This document shows, one piece after another, positions 46,035 through 59,209 of a stretch of 64,000 nucleotides of DNA. This DNA is from Aspergillus flavus (taxonomy: Eukaryota > Ascomycota > Eurotiomycetes > Eurotiales > Aspergillaceae). The stretch lies in the NCBI RefSeq assembly GCF_009017415.1, contig NC_092405.1, forward strand, positions 1,178,001 to 1,242,000. Direction: 5' to 3'. The position numbers and the translations under genes are program-made. Every line of letters starts with the position of its first letter. Position 1 is the stretch's first letter. The notes beneath the pieces were generated by a model. The model did no database searches and had not been told where the DNA came from. It saw only the letters and a list, made by a program, of their open reading frames with translations.

Positions 46035-46426
46035 CCGCTTCTATCCCTTCTATCTCCCTGTCTGGTCTATATGTTTATGATAATGATATCCTGAACGCAC
46101 TGTCATGAGAGATTCTATGTATTATGTATCACGATCTATCGAACCACTCCCGCAATTTTCTTTTTGTCATCATGCATCAGAGCAAGCGAGCATATGTCAC
46201 AGAATAGAAATGAAAAGGTATCCGAGCAATGAAAGCACCGCTATGAACAGGCCGGCGCAGTGGTAAAGGAAAGAAGAGAACCAACCGGGCACCAGCTATG
46301 CATGTGTCCCCATATGTACAGTAAGCTGAGATAAGGATAAAACCAATATAGACGAGACAGGATATAAGCCGAAGAAACCAAGGAAACCTGGATGCAAATG
46401 TTGTAGGAAATAACAATGAAATCTGA
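46035..46426. other. Intergenic, convergent 3' flanks
   Basis: 392 bp between IST1 and the MFS transporter stops. Nothing seen. Confidence 0.45.
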
Positions 46427-48633
46427 TTAATGACGGTCATTGAACTCGTCCTCCTCTCCGGGGAGGATAATCTCATGGCCGGATCCCTCGTACACGAAGA
46501 TGGCCGCAACGCATCCGAACACGGACACCAGGGCGATCAGCCACCAGGCGAACCCGACCGTGCCGATCTCTAGACCGTATCCGTACCACGACCCGGAAAA
46601 GATGGGCCCAATGGTACGGAAGGCGGAGGACACCGACTGGCCGATCCCGTGGATGGTGCCCAGCACCGAAGGATGTGGCGAGCAGTTGTTCAGCAAGATG
46701 ATCGAGGTCGGTAGCGTAAAGGTACGGGCCGTGACTTGCAGGAAAAGGACAACAATGATGGAAAACCACACCCACGGCCCGTTGGCCTGTCCCGGGGGTG
46801 GTGCGCTGGACGGGGCAAGTGCGATATACGGGGCAAACGCATAAGCCAGGGGGAACAACGTCAAGAAGTACTGATAACTCTTGGCCGTTCCCAGGCGACT
46901 GTTGATTGCGGGATACACCGTGAACTGGAGGAGCATGCCGATGACACCCAGAATAGCCGTGGCAAATCCGACGCTCTGAGGCAACATACCCAGTCCTCCA
47001 GTGAAGATGAATGGCAGCCTCTGAGCAGGGGCGGCGGGGTCATTGGAATCATAACGGGGAGACGACAGGAAGAGCAGCCAGAGGTTGTTGAATGCACTGT
47101 ATTGGTCAGTCGATGTACCCAACGCACGCAAGATGATTGAACCTACCCCATCTGGAAATCGAAGAAGGCCTGCGCCAAAAGCGTACACAGCACGTTCTTC
47201 GTCCACAGTCTGTGGAAAGGCAACGTGCGCTTGTGGCGCGGCTTGGCCGCCTTCTCTTCCAGTTCGTAGCTCTCGGTAGGATCGCGGCGATTGCTCAACA
47301 GAGGGCCTTCCTCGTCGTAATCGGCGAAAGGCAGACGCTGGTACAACGGGGACGAAGAAGGAACGACAGCACGGATACCGCGGGCGAAGATCCTCGCGGT
47401 GAAAACACCCAAGCCTGGTTTGCCTTTGCACGCTTCCAATGTCTGGTCCGAAAATTAGCTCGACTCGTGGCCCGTTGGTGATTAACCTTACCTCTTCCAA
47501 GCCGATACCAACACAGAACGCAGCAAAAGAGAGGAAAACAGCATTGGCCAACATCGGCAGTGCATAAGGATAGCGCTCGAGCCATTGTACACCATTCGCT
47601 CCGCCAAAAGAAGAGTTAGGGCCGAACAACGCAGGATAACTGCGCACCGGATCGGCGAGCATACCACCCATAACTGATCCCATTAGTTGCTTCTCATATA
47701 CACCGGATCACGAGCAAACTCACCAGGTCCGAACAAAGAAGCAATGTTAAATCCAATCGGTAAAATCAGAAACGCGCGAGAATGATATTTCTTCTCCTTG
47801 ACGTTCTCCGCAATCATGGTCCGAATAATACCCACCGTACCATTGATGGCACCGCCGAATGAACGCCAGAACACGGCCTGCGCGAACGACGTAGCAAAGG
47901 CGACACCCAGACACGACACCGCCGTCCCCAAAAGACCAACTAAAAGGACGAACTTCCGTCCACCCCATTCAGCATCCGCCACGCGACCCCAGGGAATCGC
48001 CGTGGCGAACTGGGCGGCGGTAAAGGCACCTTGGAGGATACCGGCCTGGGTAGACACATCTGCGTCAGAAAGGCCCTCGTCAAAGGACTTGAGCTGGTAG
48101 AACATGTACGCCTGCAACGAGGCAATCTGCAAAAAATCAAATACACGACATAACCCTAACAATGCTAATTGCTTCTTCCGCGGCAGGGTCATCCAAGTGA
48201 CGGGCCCTGGACGCGGAGGCGGGTCGGCGGAAAACTGTTGCGGTTGCATGAAGGAGGCCTGGGCGTGGCTCTGTGAACGGTTGCGGGCATGGCCAGATTG
48301 CTCAAAGGAGGTGTTTCTCAGAGCCATCCTATCGTCGGAGTCGTCGCCGTATCGGTCCGATGAGCCCTCGGAAAGGTCGGCGAGGGAGATATTGGACTCG
48401 CGACGACGACGCTGCTGGGCAGGGAAATCTAGCGGAGAGGGTTCGCCTCCGTCGTGACCGGATGTCCAAGAAGTGGTCCGGGTATGACGGGCATTCCGAT
48501 TTTTGGAGTTAGAGTGTGAAAAAGTGCGTTGATGTGTCGGCGTCAACGCGGGGGTGGGAACGGGAGAGTTGCTCGACGTTGAGATAGATCTCAGGCGACT
48601 ACTTTGTTGTAGGTCAAGCTTTGGAACAGGCAT
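46427..48633 (-). CDS. Major facilitator superfamily transporter (YCR023C/ZIFL-like)
   Basis: Twelve-helix membrane transporter. The model is complement(join(46427-47096, 47147-47442, 47492-47673, 47724-48633)), 685 aa; phases agree. I chose the ATG at 48633 (MPVPKLDLQQ), since the open frame upstream has only a TTG. A Ser/Arg-rich cytosolic N-terminus of about 140 residues precedes helix 1 (LALLGLCRVFDFLQIASLQ). MFS signature: AIPWGRVADAEWGGRKFVLL (loop 2-3). The large central loop carries RRDPTESYELEEK. The second half has LGMLPQSVGFATAILGVIGM and LLNNCSPHPSVLGTIHGIGQ. It resembles yeast YCR023C and the ZIFL group. Substrate unknown. Confidence 0.88.
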
Positions 48634-49802
48634 CGAGGGCGGAATCTCCCAGAGGCTGTGATAGGGCGCCAAGTGTCGGAGACTACGTCAAAGGATGTGA
48701 GACCGTGGGATGTGAGAAAGAGGGGTCCCAAAATAGTAGTTTCGTTTAGTATATCGATTTGGATGATAAGCCGGGACTATGACCGCATGCGTGGTTTTTC
48801 TTTCTTGTTGGCCTTGATTGATGGAGATAAACATCAATAGACCAATGCAACTAAACAGCAAAGTAAATAAATAAATAAATAAATAAACAATAAATTCAAA
48901 ATGCCATAAAAGAGTGAATGGGAAGAGGAAGAGAAAGTCACACGATAAGGGAAAGGGAAAAAAAAAATGATTGAGGTTGGCGATGGCAGTAGTAAAGGAG
49001 ACAGACCAGAGTGAAATCCAATACCATTCGTTACTCTTCTGTACTGTCCGATCGACAACTGCATGGAGATTGCGACGCTCGTCTCCACTGCTTGGCTGAT
49101 AAATATTCAGTGCATTATTTTATTTTATGTTTCTTTTTTTTAAAAAAATTTCCAGAATTTATCCCTCACAACCTTTTTTTTTTTTTTTTTCAAATATTGT
49201 TTTTCCCCAATTCCTCTTCCTTAATTAATCTATAACTCGTTTCAATCACGCTTCCTTCCGACCAGTAGCCGAAACGCATCCACGGTTCCCCATTCGAACT
49301 TGGAACGTTTCATGAGACGTAAAATGTTTTCAGGGCTGACACTATTTGACCACCAAAGCATACGTATTGTCTGCCCTCCTGACAGGAACGAGTACGACAT
49401 CACATACATCATCCGCGACGTAGATAGTAAGCTTTTTATTTATTTTTGTGTTCTGCAGGTTCCCAGTTTATCCTCTAGCGAATGAGCCACATTCTGTGAT
49501 TGGAGGACGAGCCAGCGGAAATTCTGCTCCGCATGGAGTACCAGTACTGGATAAGTAGTTAGTGGTTCGGCCCTGTGTTTTGTCACCCTGTGACGCGCGT
49601 ATGTAATCTATCCCGGTATGGTATTGTTATCCTGGTACCGGGCATCCGAGTGTCTGTATACTTACTTCAGTGTAGTTATCTATTCCTCACGATGGTCAAA
49701 GCATACTTCACAGGGATGATATTGGGGTATAATATTTTCAAACATTAATTTACAATAAAGTAAGACAAGTAATATAGGGTGTCAAGCTATGAAAGCCTAA
49801 TC
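48634..49802. other. Intergenic 1.2 kb, no gene seen
   Basis: MFS promoter side. It has an (AAAT)n microsatellite near 48866-48888 and a T run near 49173-49190. No coding signal. Confidence 0.5.
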
Positions 49803-52021
49803 CTAGGATACATCTTCGTTCCTGCTCGAATCTGGCTCCCTCAAGGGGAAATAGTGTGGTCCGTCGGATGCTCCGGTCCATCGCCGCCAATGCCACCACG
49901 GCATGTCGCTCATCTCGTCCGGCTGTTTTCGTTCGTCGATAGCATCGTCCAATGGTTCGAATGATCTGCGCTCTTTCACCGGGTAGGCATGAGGGCGTTG
50001 CAGTCGACACTTTCGAACCACCATGTAAACCCCAATCGCGGCAACACCAACCGCCAGCACAGGGACAAACCATCCGCGATCTGGGAACCCCTCCGTAGTT
50101 AGTTTCTATATCTTTCACTTGCGGTCTAGAGTAAAAAAAAGGCTCACCGTATGCAATCTTCAATGTCTCCTTGGCTTCATCCAAAGGCTGTGACGCCGGT
50201 TCTGAAGACTCGCCCCAGTCGTAATGGGCTTCCGGGTTCTCGGGATCGACCCAGGGCACAGTGGTGAGACCCAGTGGAGGGATGAATGCGCTGGCTCCCT
50301 CTTCACCAGGGAGTCCATACGCCTGAGCATTTTCGCACATGTCGTTCGCGCAGTATTGTTGGAGTTCCCTGGAAGGCGTAAACGTAAACTTATGCCGCGA
50401 CTTGCCCAACACCTTGCCCTCGAGATCTACGGCCTCCGCGTACGTCCATGGGTAGTAATGCGGGAAGGTGTAACTTGTTTCGAATCCCTTCTTCGTCACC
50501 TGGTTCAACAACGCATACGGGCCCGTCATGTTCATCGCCCCGTAGAACCGCCAGTATCTCACTCGTGTTGCGCCGTTCCAACTGACGTACAAGGTAAGTG
50601 AGGAGAACGGCTCGGTCGATCGAGAATAAGTCCACAGAGCGGGCACGTCCGTCGGCATCCCGTCCCACTGGAATTTCTGAGCGCGATAGTTCATGATCCT
50701 ATCCTTATCAATGTATCCCCACAGCAGCAGGTTGCCGTTCTGGTCATGCTCGGAGATGTACGCATTGTTCCCCCATCCGATAAATACATTGTGGTTCGGC
50801 AACACCTGCATGTTGCCCTGACTCGAGCTGAGCATGTTGTTGTTTAGTGGGGCATATTCGTGCAGCTGAGTGGCGGTCTTAGCCACATGGTCGATCAAAA
50901 TGAGCATACCGGAGGAATATTCGTGTGTTTTGTTGAACCCGTTGAAGCCGTTATTATACAAGGAAAGGAGGGTGTGGGTGCCGTTTTCGTTCAGGAATCG
51001 TGCGTCGTGTTGCTGGGAGAAGCTAAAGTTGATATTCGTGAAGGACGGGTTGGCGCCGTGCAACTGCCAGATCACTGACCCATTCTGGCCGGAAATTTTG
51101 TAGATCGCGCTCGTGTGTCGTGACGAGATCAGGTAATCACCTTCCTGATTCTTATCGATGGAGTTGATGTGAAAATAATCCCACGGGGAGCGCGGATCCA
51201 GCCCCGTTCCCGAAGTGTCAGTATGACCAGGATAGGTGTAGCTAACTGTAGGGTCAACATGGTCAAGCGACTTCCACTCAAACAGCACCTCGTTGGTTTC
51301 CACGTCCACTTCCTGGAAGATGCTCTCCATCAACCATCCCATACCAGTCTTGACATTCCATAAGCTCATGTCGAACTGGCGCTGTTGATACACAGTCAGA
51401 AGTGCTGTCTTGCCGTCGTTAATGGGTAAAAACTCATGCATATCGCTCGACGCCATTCCGCCCCCCGGGACGACAGTCTTCACGGTGCGATACCGATTGT
51501 CCATGATGACGCCATGGCCCCGGCAGTATCCATTCTGTTGAGCACCTTGGAAGAAACAAAGATGGTCTTCCCCTTTGTATTTGCATACATGCATGCCGTG
51601 TGCGTTGCCGGGACCGGAACTTCCCCAACCGCTCCATACTAGGTTCTGCGATGGTGTCAGCGAGAGCAACTCGATGGGAAAACGGAAATGACGTACGCCC
51701 TCATTATCATAAATATAAGGACCTGAGTTAGCCGCTTCATACGGGCCGACAAAGATATATCCTGGAGTAACCTTGCCGGGAACGCTGTGCTCTATCGTGA
51801 GGGCCGGGGGATATAAATCGGGTCTCTATATTGCGACAGAACGGTTAGCTAATTCTATGGACAACCCCATGAAGTTCGATGCACAAGCTGTCTTTCTGTG
51901 AACTTACCGATCGAAATACAGAATCTATCTCTGCGAAGACCCCCGGCAAACAGCAGAGTAACCCGACCAAAAGAGCGGCCATTATGCGGAAGGAAGACAA
52001 AGACGCAGATCCACCCGGCAT
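49803..52021 (-). CDS. Arylsulfotransferase-family (ASST) secreted-lumenal protein with C-terminal membrane anchor
   Basis: The model is complement(join(49803-50080, 50148-51645, 51697-51825, 51908-52021)), 672 aa; phases agree. The signal peptide is FRIMAALLVGLLCCLPGVFA; the start could instead be an ATG 21 bp upstream. A six-bladed beta-propeller-type fold of the fungal arylsulfotransferase family follows: PGYIFVGPYEAANSGPYIYD, NEGNLVWSGWGSSGPGNAHG, WDYFHINSIDKNQEGDYLIS, SRHTSAIYKISGQNGSVIWQ, and GNMQVLPNHNVFIGWG. The last exon gives a membrane helix (WFVPVLAVGVAAIGVYMVV) and an acidic cytosolic tail; acceptor CAG at 50081 is needed to keep this frame. Whether fungal members transfer sulfate is unproven. 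Several N-glycosylation sequons are present. Confidence 0.85.
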
Positions 52022-54470
52022 GATGTCAGTAACGACCACCATCGATCCTTCGCATTACCACCTCGTCCCTGGGCACTGGGAAGAGAAAAGCCGAGCGAAA
52101 TAAGAGACCCAAGCACAGTGGGAATCGCTATAGGTGAGAGACATAAGATCCCATGAAATCTGATAGTGGCAGAAGGTTATGGGGAGTCCAAGATACTTGG
52201 AGACAGGATCCGCCGGATCGTAACTCAAAAAAGCTGAGACCATCAGGAGTGTTTCCAATTGGCATCCACTTTGCCCAAGTGGACCTCAAGCCAGGGATTC
52301 ATTGTTCTTTGGAGCATACGTGAAGTATGCGCAGACTTTCATTGGTGAGTGGCCGGCAGTTGGCCGACATACCGATTGGATTGGCGCTGTCACTTCTGCC
52401 AGTCAGTGCTTCTATGTTAATCTCTTTCCTTTCGTGCATATTATATTAACATCGCCCGGTCTATCGGATGCAGTCTCTCTAGTGTGTCACCGAAGTCGGC
52501 CGTGGCATGGTGTTCTCCCATAACGAAAACAAAGAGGCGCTAATCAACACGGTGTCTGTCTCCGGATACTCCAACCAATCCGGAAGTTTTTCAAACTCCT
52601 CCGAAACGGAGATGTTCGCCCCTTCATAGCTCAATGACTCGTAAACTTCTCCTAGACTATCGGTAGATGCTGACGATGTCGATAATTAGTCCCGTCCACG
52701 AACTGCAGCCTTTTCTGCATCCATCAAGCCACCCAACGTAATCCCCATGGTGGCTGATAACGCACGCAGATAATAGTCGCCTCTTAGTCTACTACAGGTG
52801 CAAACTCAAACTGGCGTTCGTCACCTAGCGAGAGGTAAACCGACAAGACCAGAGATTAGCCGGTGCAAAGAATACGTAGACCTCTACGTAAGGTCCGGTG
52901 TAGTTAGTGATATGTAGAAACCATACTAGGCCCCATCGGTGCTAGAAGGTGTAAGTACGGAAGAAATACACCGCCGAGCAGTCGGGTATAGATTACCCCC
53001 TGTACGAACCGGTTCCAGTAATCCCCACTTCGAAACAGTTTTTTCTTCTAAACGCCGACACTAGGTCATTATCAGCTAGTCCGACCGCAAACTTAGTTTG
53101 GAGTAATGCCGAGAAATCTAACATTCTACCCGACTGTGGCTTTTCCTCTACGCGCCGCAGGCTTTGGAGCTCCAGCGCCACGTCACGGCCAGACTTGGGG
53201 AGTGGGGAGAACATCCACTCGAAACTTCAGGAAGGCCTGGCTGTGGCTTCGCTTCGCATGCAAGTTACGGATCGGTCACTGTTTTGAAATTCACTGTATC
53301 ACTGTATGTCCTCCTCCGCACAGTTTCCGGGCTACAGGAGTCACACAACTTACCTCTATTACTATCCTGGTCGTTAAAAGATCGACCTTCAGGAGGATAA
53401 TACGTACAGTTATGCTGATCTGGGGTTGGGACCTGAATCAAACCTACCTTGCAGTCCTACACTCAGACATCCATCCATCTCGAGTCAATACACACTGGTG
53501 TGTACGGTAACGTATAACAAACAGTGAACCAAATTCTTGGGTTTTGTGATGGGTCGTTCCCCCCCTGACAAACCTGTTCAAGGTCCGAATAGATGGACTT
53601 GACACCCAAATCACCAATTTGTTTCCACCCAGGGAGATCTCGCTTTGGGTATATTGGCCGTTGCAGCTTGTCGCTGGATATATAGTTCGCCACGTGCCTC
53701 TATCAGACGCGCATAACGGCTATGTTTAGAAGAACAAGTAGACAACCCCTGTTACTATGTATAACACAAGCTGGCAAAATCGACTCTCCTGCCGACATCC
53801 CGCGGCGATATTTGTACAGCGTCAATGCCGGCTGCCAAGCCTACTGTCAAATAGGAGGTTGGTTTCGAGAAACGGATACAACCAATAATACTATTTTGAC
53901 CATAGCGGTTGATCCACTTCCAATACCCTATTATCCTAGCCAAGCAAACGGCGCCAAAGCCACTGGATCTTGGCCACCCACCAGGCCACTCCGTCCGATG
54001 TCCCCCGGTATTACAACAGGGAGCGAGCGCCGAAATCATCCCGCAGTAGTCTGGCCTTGTAGGGCGCTTCAGCCCTCTCAACGATGCCAAGACGGTTCCC
54101 TTGCTCTGGTGTACACAAAGTTTGTGAGAAAAATGTTGTGCGACATCCCTTCCCGTGCCCATGCCAAGATGTCATGAACCTCTTTGCGCCAGGCAACAAC
54201 AATTCTCATAGGGGCCCTTGCGGCAGGAGACCCCTGAGGCCAAGTGCCAAGAGATACTTCCCTTCCTAGTACCAAGGGACTAACGATCGAGGAGTGAACC
54301 GACACGGTGGTCAATGAACTCGTTTGGTTGGATATTATATATACTAGAGAAAAGACAAAGACGCTAGCCAAGAAAATTGTACAGGAACCATGTTTTGGAA
54401 CAAGAGAAGCCATGAGTTGCGCCCAGCGCATACCATAACACCCAAAAAAGAAACAAAGAAGAAAAGTCGT
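52022..54470. other. Gene desert 2.4 kb
   Basis: I see no gene, RNA or mobile element. Several open frames of 60-150 codons overlap each other on both strands, without domain motifs or matching intron signals. It may hold promoter DNA of the ASST-like gene at its left end. Confidence 0.45.
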
Positions 54471-55445
54471 TCACCGACAGAAGCGCTTGAAAGCCATAGT
54501 AGCGGCCAATCCGGTCGCCAGGAGCGCTCCACCCATCGTGACAGCTTGCAGGGCAGCGTTCATCATCTGGTGCCTATTGCGGGTACGGCAACGCTTGAAG
54601 AAATCGGCCATGTCATTTCCACGGGGAAATGGAGTATCGGGGACATCTTCTCCCAGAAATTCACACAGAGGGCCCCAGCCATCGCTGATCTTGTACTCCA
54701 ACAGGCGCTCAGGTGGGACCAGGCTGCGGACTTCGTCGACGTGATCCTGGTACACCTGCTTGCCCTTGTTGGGGAAGTCCCCGCGGAAGAAGGTCTCGAA
54801 AAACTTGTTCAACATAGGGTAGTACATGCTGGCAGCCCAGCTGAAGTTCGAAACAAAGCTGTGTTCAGGATCGCTCACACGCCAAAAGACAGTCTTCATG
54901 ACAGATCTGTTGGATACCAGTTAGCGGATAAATCACCTCAGATCTATTCCAGTGTCAACTTACGCATGCCACGAGTCCACATCACGAGTAGTCAATATAA
55001 CCTTAGCATTAGGGTAGGCTTCAATCAACTCTTTAGCAAAAGCACAGGCGGGCCAATCGCAGACAGCCTATACACACAAGATCAGTCGTCATTCCATTGC
55101 CTGTCTGATTGGTAACCCGAATCTCACCTGACACTCTCCCAGCAACTGGTCCCATTCCTTCCTTCCAAACTCACCCACACCATCATACTTGGCGAGTAGG
55201 GCATCGTGCCACATCAAGCAGTCAGGAGGGTTCTCCACACTAGCGGACATCATATGGTAGCACTTCAGGTATCCGAGGCGCTCCAGAGCGATGCGGAGAG
55301 ATGCTGTTCCCGTTCTTCCAACGCCGAGTGCCAGCACCTTCATGGGCACGGTCCGGTGGCACTTGCGCCTGTCAATACATGTGTCGTCTGTGAAGACATC
55401 GGTCCAGGGCTGAGGAGCAAGATTGTCCGAGTAGGTCAAAGACAT
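54471..55445 (-). CDS. P-loop sulfotransferase-fold protein with C-terminal membrane helix
   Basis: The model is complement(join(54471-54906, 54964-55067, 55128-55445)), 285 aa; phases agree. The P-loop that binds the PAPS 5'-phosphate is VLALGVGRTGTASLRIALER at about 33-52. CDWPACAFAKELIEAYPNAK and VILTTRDVDSWHA form the 3'-phosphate region (Arg and Ser). GDFPNKGKQVYQDHVDEVRS and GWGPLCEFLGEDVPDTPFPR are the standard C-terminal block. A hydrophobic segment (ALQAVTMGGALLATGLAATM) near the end could anchor it in a membrane. This fungal group is often annotated as an NAD-dependent or sulfotransferase-like protein, and activity is untested. It is unrelated by fold to the ASST-like neighbour. Confidence 0.88.
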
Positions 55446-58400
55446 GCTGATTGATGGACAAATGAGGTTCGTAGATGGGTATATATAGATTGTATTATAA
55501 TGTGTATTCAAGAGACGGTGGGTCTTCAAAAGATGAAGGTCTAGTAATGGAGAAACGAAGGATAACTCCCAAGATTGAAGGGAAAGTAAGTATACGAGAG
55601 AAATGAGAAAAGAAAGAGTTTCTGAGGGTAAAGGCTTGATTTAAAAGAAGGAAACAGAGAAACCTGGTGTTGACAAAGAGATGAAAAGGAGACTGGGGAG
55701 GAGATTGATAATAAAAGTCATATACTACTGAAGAGGAGATAATCGTTAGCTCATTAGCGCCGGGATGTACCAAGAAATCTCCATCTCAGGTAATTAAAAA
55801 AGAACAGTGGCAACTCATTCGTACTTGTGTACGCGATGCACACTCGATATGGATACTCGTGGTCGTAATCAAAAAACGATAAATAATTTCCCTCTCCTGA
55901 ATCTTGGCAAAACCCCATTCTCCCTTTTTTTTACCTTTCTAGCCTTTTTTTCTAATTCTGTTCTGGCACTTTCATCCTCTCAGATGCTGTCCTGCTTCCT
56001 GTGTGGGTCTGCCGCCCACGTTTGGGCCAAATCAGTTGCGGCAGTTAAAGAGTAGAATCCATAGAACTGAAGAGGCTTTCCTCGGCAGGGCGAACCCAAG
56101 ACGTCAGTGGGTGACGCTCATCGAAAGTTAACGATTGTCAGGGGGTGGGGGTTGTTCCTTGGTTGACTCCGTAGGTAGTGCATGAAAATCACCCAGGATG
56201 GCCGGTCCTCATCGTGTATTGGCCTCCAGAGAACAGTCTCCTGATTGTCATGTTTCTGTGACGGACAGGCGGGACGAAGAATGGAGAATGGAAACCGTGC
56301 CAAGATTTACCGGCGACGAGCGCACTGATCGGCCGCGTAGCCTTTAATTCGCCGATCGCTGGGATTCGGGGATTGGATGAAGAAGCCTGAGGCCGCTCCG
56401 GTCTAGAAATTCAAACCCGCCCACTCCGCTTCGTTGATTGGTGGATCCCCCGACAAGACGACGCGTACCTTTCTCCAGACATTCGAAATCCATGCATAAT
56501 GCACAATCCTGAAACGTACTCGCCTCTCCACAGCCCGCAACAATCGCATTCGCTCCTCGTTTCCGTTTTGCTTCGCTGTTCCATTATCTTACCCCTCAAT
56601 CTTTTCTTTCCTCTTTCGTAACGGCCATTGTTGATTAATGTTAAAGGTCATTTCTGGAAAGTTGTTGCTGCTGAGGCCGTATCAGATGTGTATCAAGCCT
56701 GTGCCCATGGGTCCGTGGGGTATGTCAACGATGCTGATCGAGATAGATAGTCCGTCCACTAACGTTAGGATGCACTGTCCACCTTCCATTGTCCACCTAA
56801 GCGGTCAATCCACCTCGGTGGAAACCACAGCCGTCGGACTTCGTAAGAATCCCGATGACGACAAATCAAACTGAATTCCAATTCGGCAATAGCCTGTCAT
56901 TGGTGAACACCTGATCCAACATGTCCAGTGGCCAATTTCCTGTACCGGGAATTGTGATCCTAATTGGTACCATTGAGCATGACTCGTTTAGCCATTTAGC
57001 CTATCGGTGAAACGATCAGTCGATTATCCCTGGGCCAGCTTAGGTGGGAGCTGTAATAATCAGTCGGAAATAACCAAGTTGACAAGCCCACTGATTTGCG
57101 TGTGGCCAACTGAGCTCCATATCTCCGCTTGGATACTTTCCACCATACTTTCCAGCACTGTACTGGTCTTTCCAGTAGATCGCCCGCACTGAAGGTATCC
57201 TGTGATTCTAGGTAGATAGACCCTACAGGGCTTGTTTCCAGATCACTCAATCAATACCCATATCCTGGAGGTAATCATTGCCCGACGGAGATCGACTCGG
57301 TGTTCCGAGTTAATCATCTCATCAAGTACCTGCAATGCCAAGACGGCTTATCTTCTGGTGCTCGATCAACGAGGCAAGTATCCTCGCCTTCTTATGACGA
57401 TCATCGCCAGCTTCCACATTTTTCCCTGTTCCGTCCGGAGTCCATCACTGACCCGCCGGTGAAGACCGTTTCCGAGACGTGTGCCGTTTGTTCCTCTAAT
57501 CAGACGGGGGAGTGCGATGGCTCTAGAAACTGGCAAGTATTCGTATGTATCCAACTGTACAGGTATGTATCACGGTTGAAATGGACTATGGGCGATAGTA
57601 GGGTGGTGTAATTCCCTTTGATCCTCTTCTTGCTGCAGTGATGTCGCATAGACATGTGATGGTCGATTAGTACTTCGTACTAAACGAAAGTGACTTCCAT
57701 ATCGAGAATGGCTGGTCAGGTGATGGCAAGCTGGTGCTCCTCAGTATAGTTGTATGCAAAGTCGGATTCCTGATGAGATGAGAACCTCACTTGGAAAGGT
57801 GTTACGGGTAGGAAAGAAGAGAAAGGGAAGGGAAGACATCAGCACCAGTCATCATAATCAGTAATTCATTGTGTAACACAGGAGGTCGTCCCCTTTTAAA
57901 GGAAATTGACGCCAAGAACTAATATTGCACTCGCAATCGCACGTCTTGATCACCTCACTGCAACTATGTCTACTCGAGTATAATCTACCAAGGGTCTGAA
58001 GACTACCAAGAAACAACCTTTAGACGTTATTTGAGCTTAAATGACAGATGTGGTCGGTCTCGTGCAGTGAGTGGACCGGTGTGAGATGTTGTCTCCGCTC
58101 GCAGGCATCACGGCAGTGATTTCGGCTGTTGAGTTACCTGCCCTTTCTATATGTATCCGAGCTGTCATATCACGGCGGAAATAACGTGACTCAAGAGCCT
58201 CTGGTCCGTTACGCAGTGGTCATATGTTATTCATGATATGATATTTTTAGGTAAACAAAATAAATTTGCTTTCCATAGGGTATTATCGTTGACATTAGAT
58301 AAACAAAGCCACCATAGGACCCTCTATCAACATGGATGGCAATAGTTGCAAGCGCAGCGCCCTGATATATGTTAATCCTTCAAACCAATAACTCCGGATG

Positions 58401-58481
58401 GCCATCCCGTGGCCATTTCAATGCTATAATATCCAGAACAAAGTCTATCCTACCCACTCTCCCTACAGGCGGAAAGCTGTC
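55446..58481. other. Gene desert 3 kb
   Basis: No gene, RNA or mobile element recognised. Short open frames only. The left part is the promoter side of the sulfotransferase-like gene, A/G-rich near 55540-55700. Confidence 0.45.
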
Positions 58482-59209
58482 TCACTCCAGTTTGTCCAAA
58501 TGTTCCAGCCTCGTCAATACGACTTGCTTGCTTGTCTCTTCAATTTCACCTGCCAGAAATACTTCGTCTAGAATCGCGTACACCTGTACCAATCATTTGT
58601 CAGCCTTCGCTCCTTGTCGCATCTTGGCAGTATATCGATCCATCATAATATCTTCTGATGCCCACCACCGCCGAGAGAGCCCAACGCACCTTGTAGAAAT
58701 TGAACACTAGATCCAGCTCGCACACATTCCCAAAGAACTGATCTAGAACTTCGACAAAGAAATGGATGGCCTCGAGATACGCCAGTTCATTATCGGTAGC
58801 ATCGACACAGGCGCAAAAGAACAGCCCCGCATATCTCCGGTAGACGATCTTCGTACTCCGCTTGAACTCGACAAAGTTGGATTGATATTTCTGATCTCTT
58901 GGTGCTACCAGGCGATGGACCTGAGGCAATTGGTCAGTTCGCCGGCCCAGCGGTAACAATGGGATTGTCGCAAGTCGTCACGAACCTCGCCTTTGAGCTT
59001 GACTTTCTCCTCATCCTGCGCAAAACCGTTGTCAGCTAATGCTACACGATCTCGGAAGAGTTACTGGAGAACTTACGCTGTACGGCGCATACCATTTTGC
59101 AAGGCGTGTTTTGCCCCTATCCGCTCACTTAGCATTATAGATCGTTCGATCTAGATGTAGATAGGAGTACTCACTGTCGGTTCTGGACCAATATGAATGA
59201 AAGAACCAT
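58482..59209 (-). CDS. APS2: AP-2 clathrin adaptor sigma subunit
   Basis: Small subunit of the plasma-membrane AP-2 complex in endocytosis. The model is complement(join(58482-58583, 58690-58920, 58986-59015, 59077-59116, 59175-59209)), 145 aa, with exons as short as 30 nt; phases agree. Sequence blocks: [80 protein letters not shown] and [20 protein letters not shown]. The length matches the family (about 142). The FVEFKR and LVFNFYKVY forms point to AP-2 sigma rather than AP-1 sigma. Divergent from flbE. Confidence 0.95.

Noticed and set aside
48658..48672. TTG start for the MFS transporter
   Set aside because: Non-ATG; an ATG at 48633 follows in frame and the extra residues are not conserved-looking.
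49750..50147. C-terminal reading of the ASST-like gene that runs through its last intron
   Set aside because: The frame GGVPRSRMVCPCAGG lacks the membrane helix; splicing at CAG (50081) gives a clean transmembrane segment and a stop at 49803.
52993..54202. Several overlapping 60-150 codon frames
   Set aside because: Both strands open at once, no domain motifs, no consistent introns.
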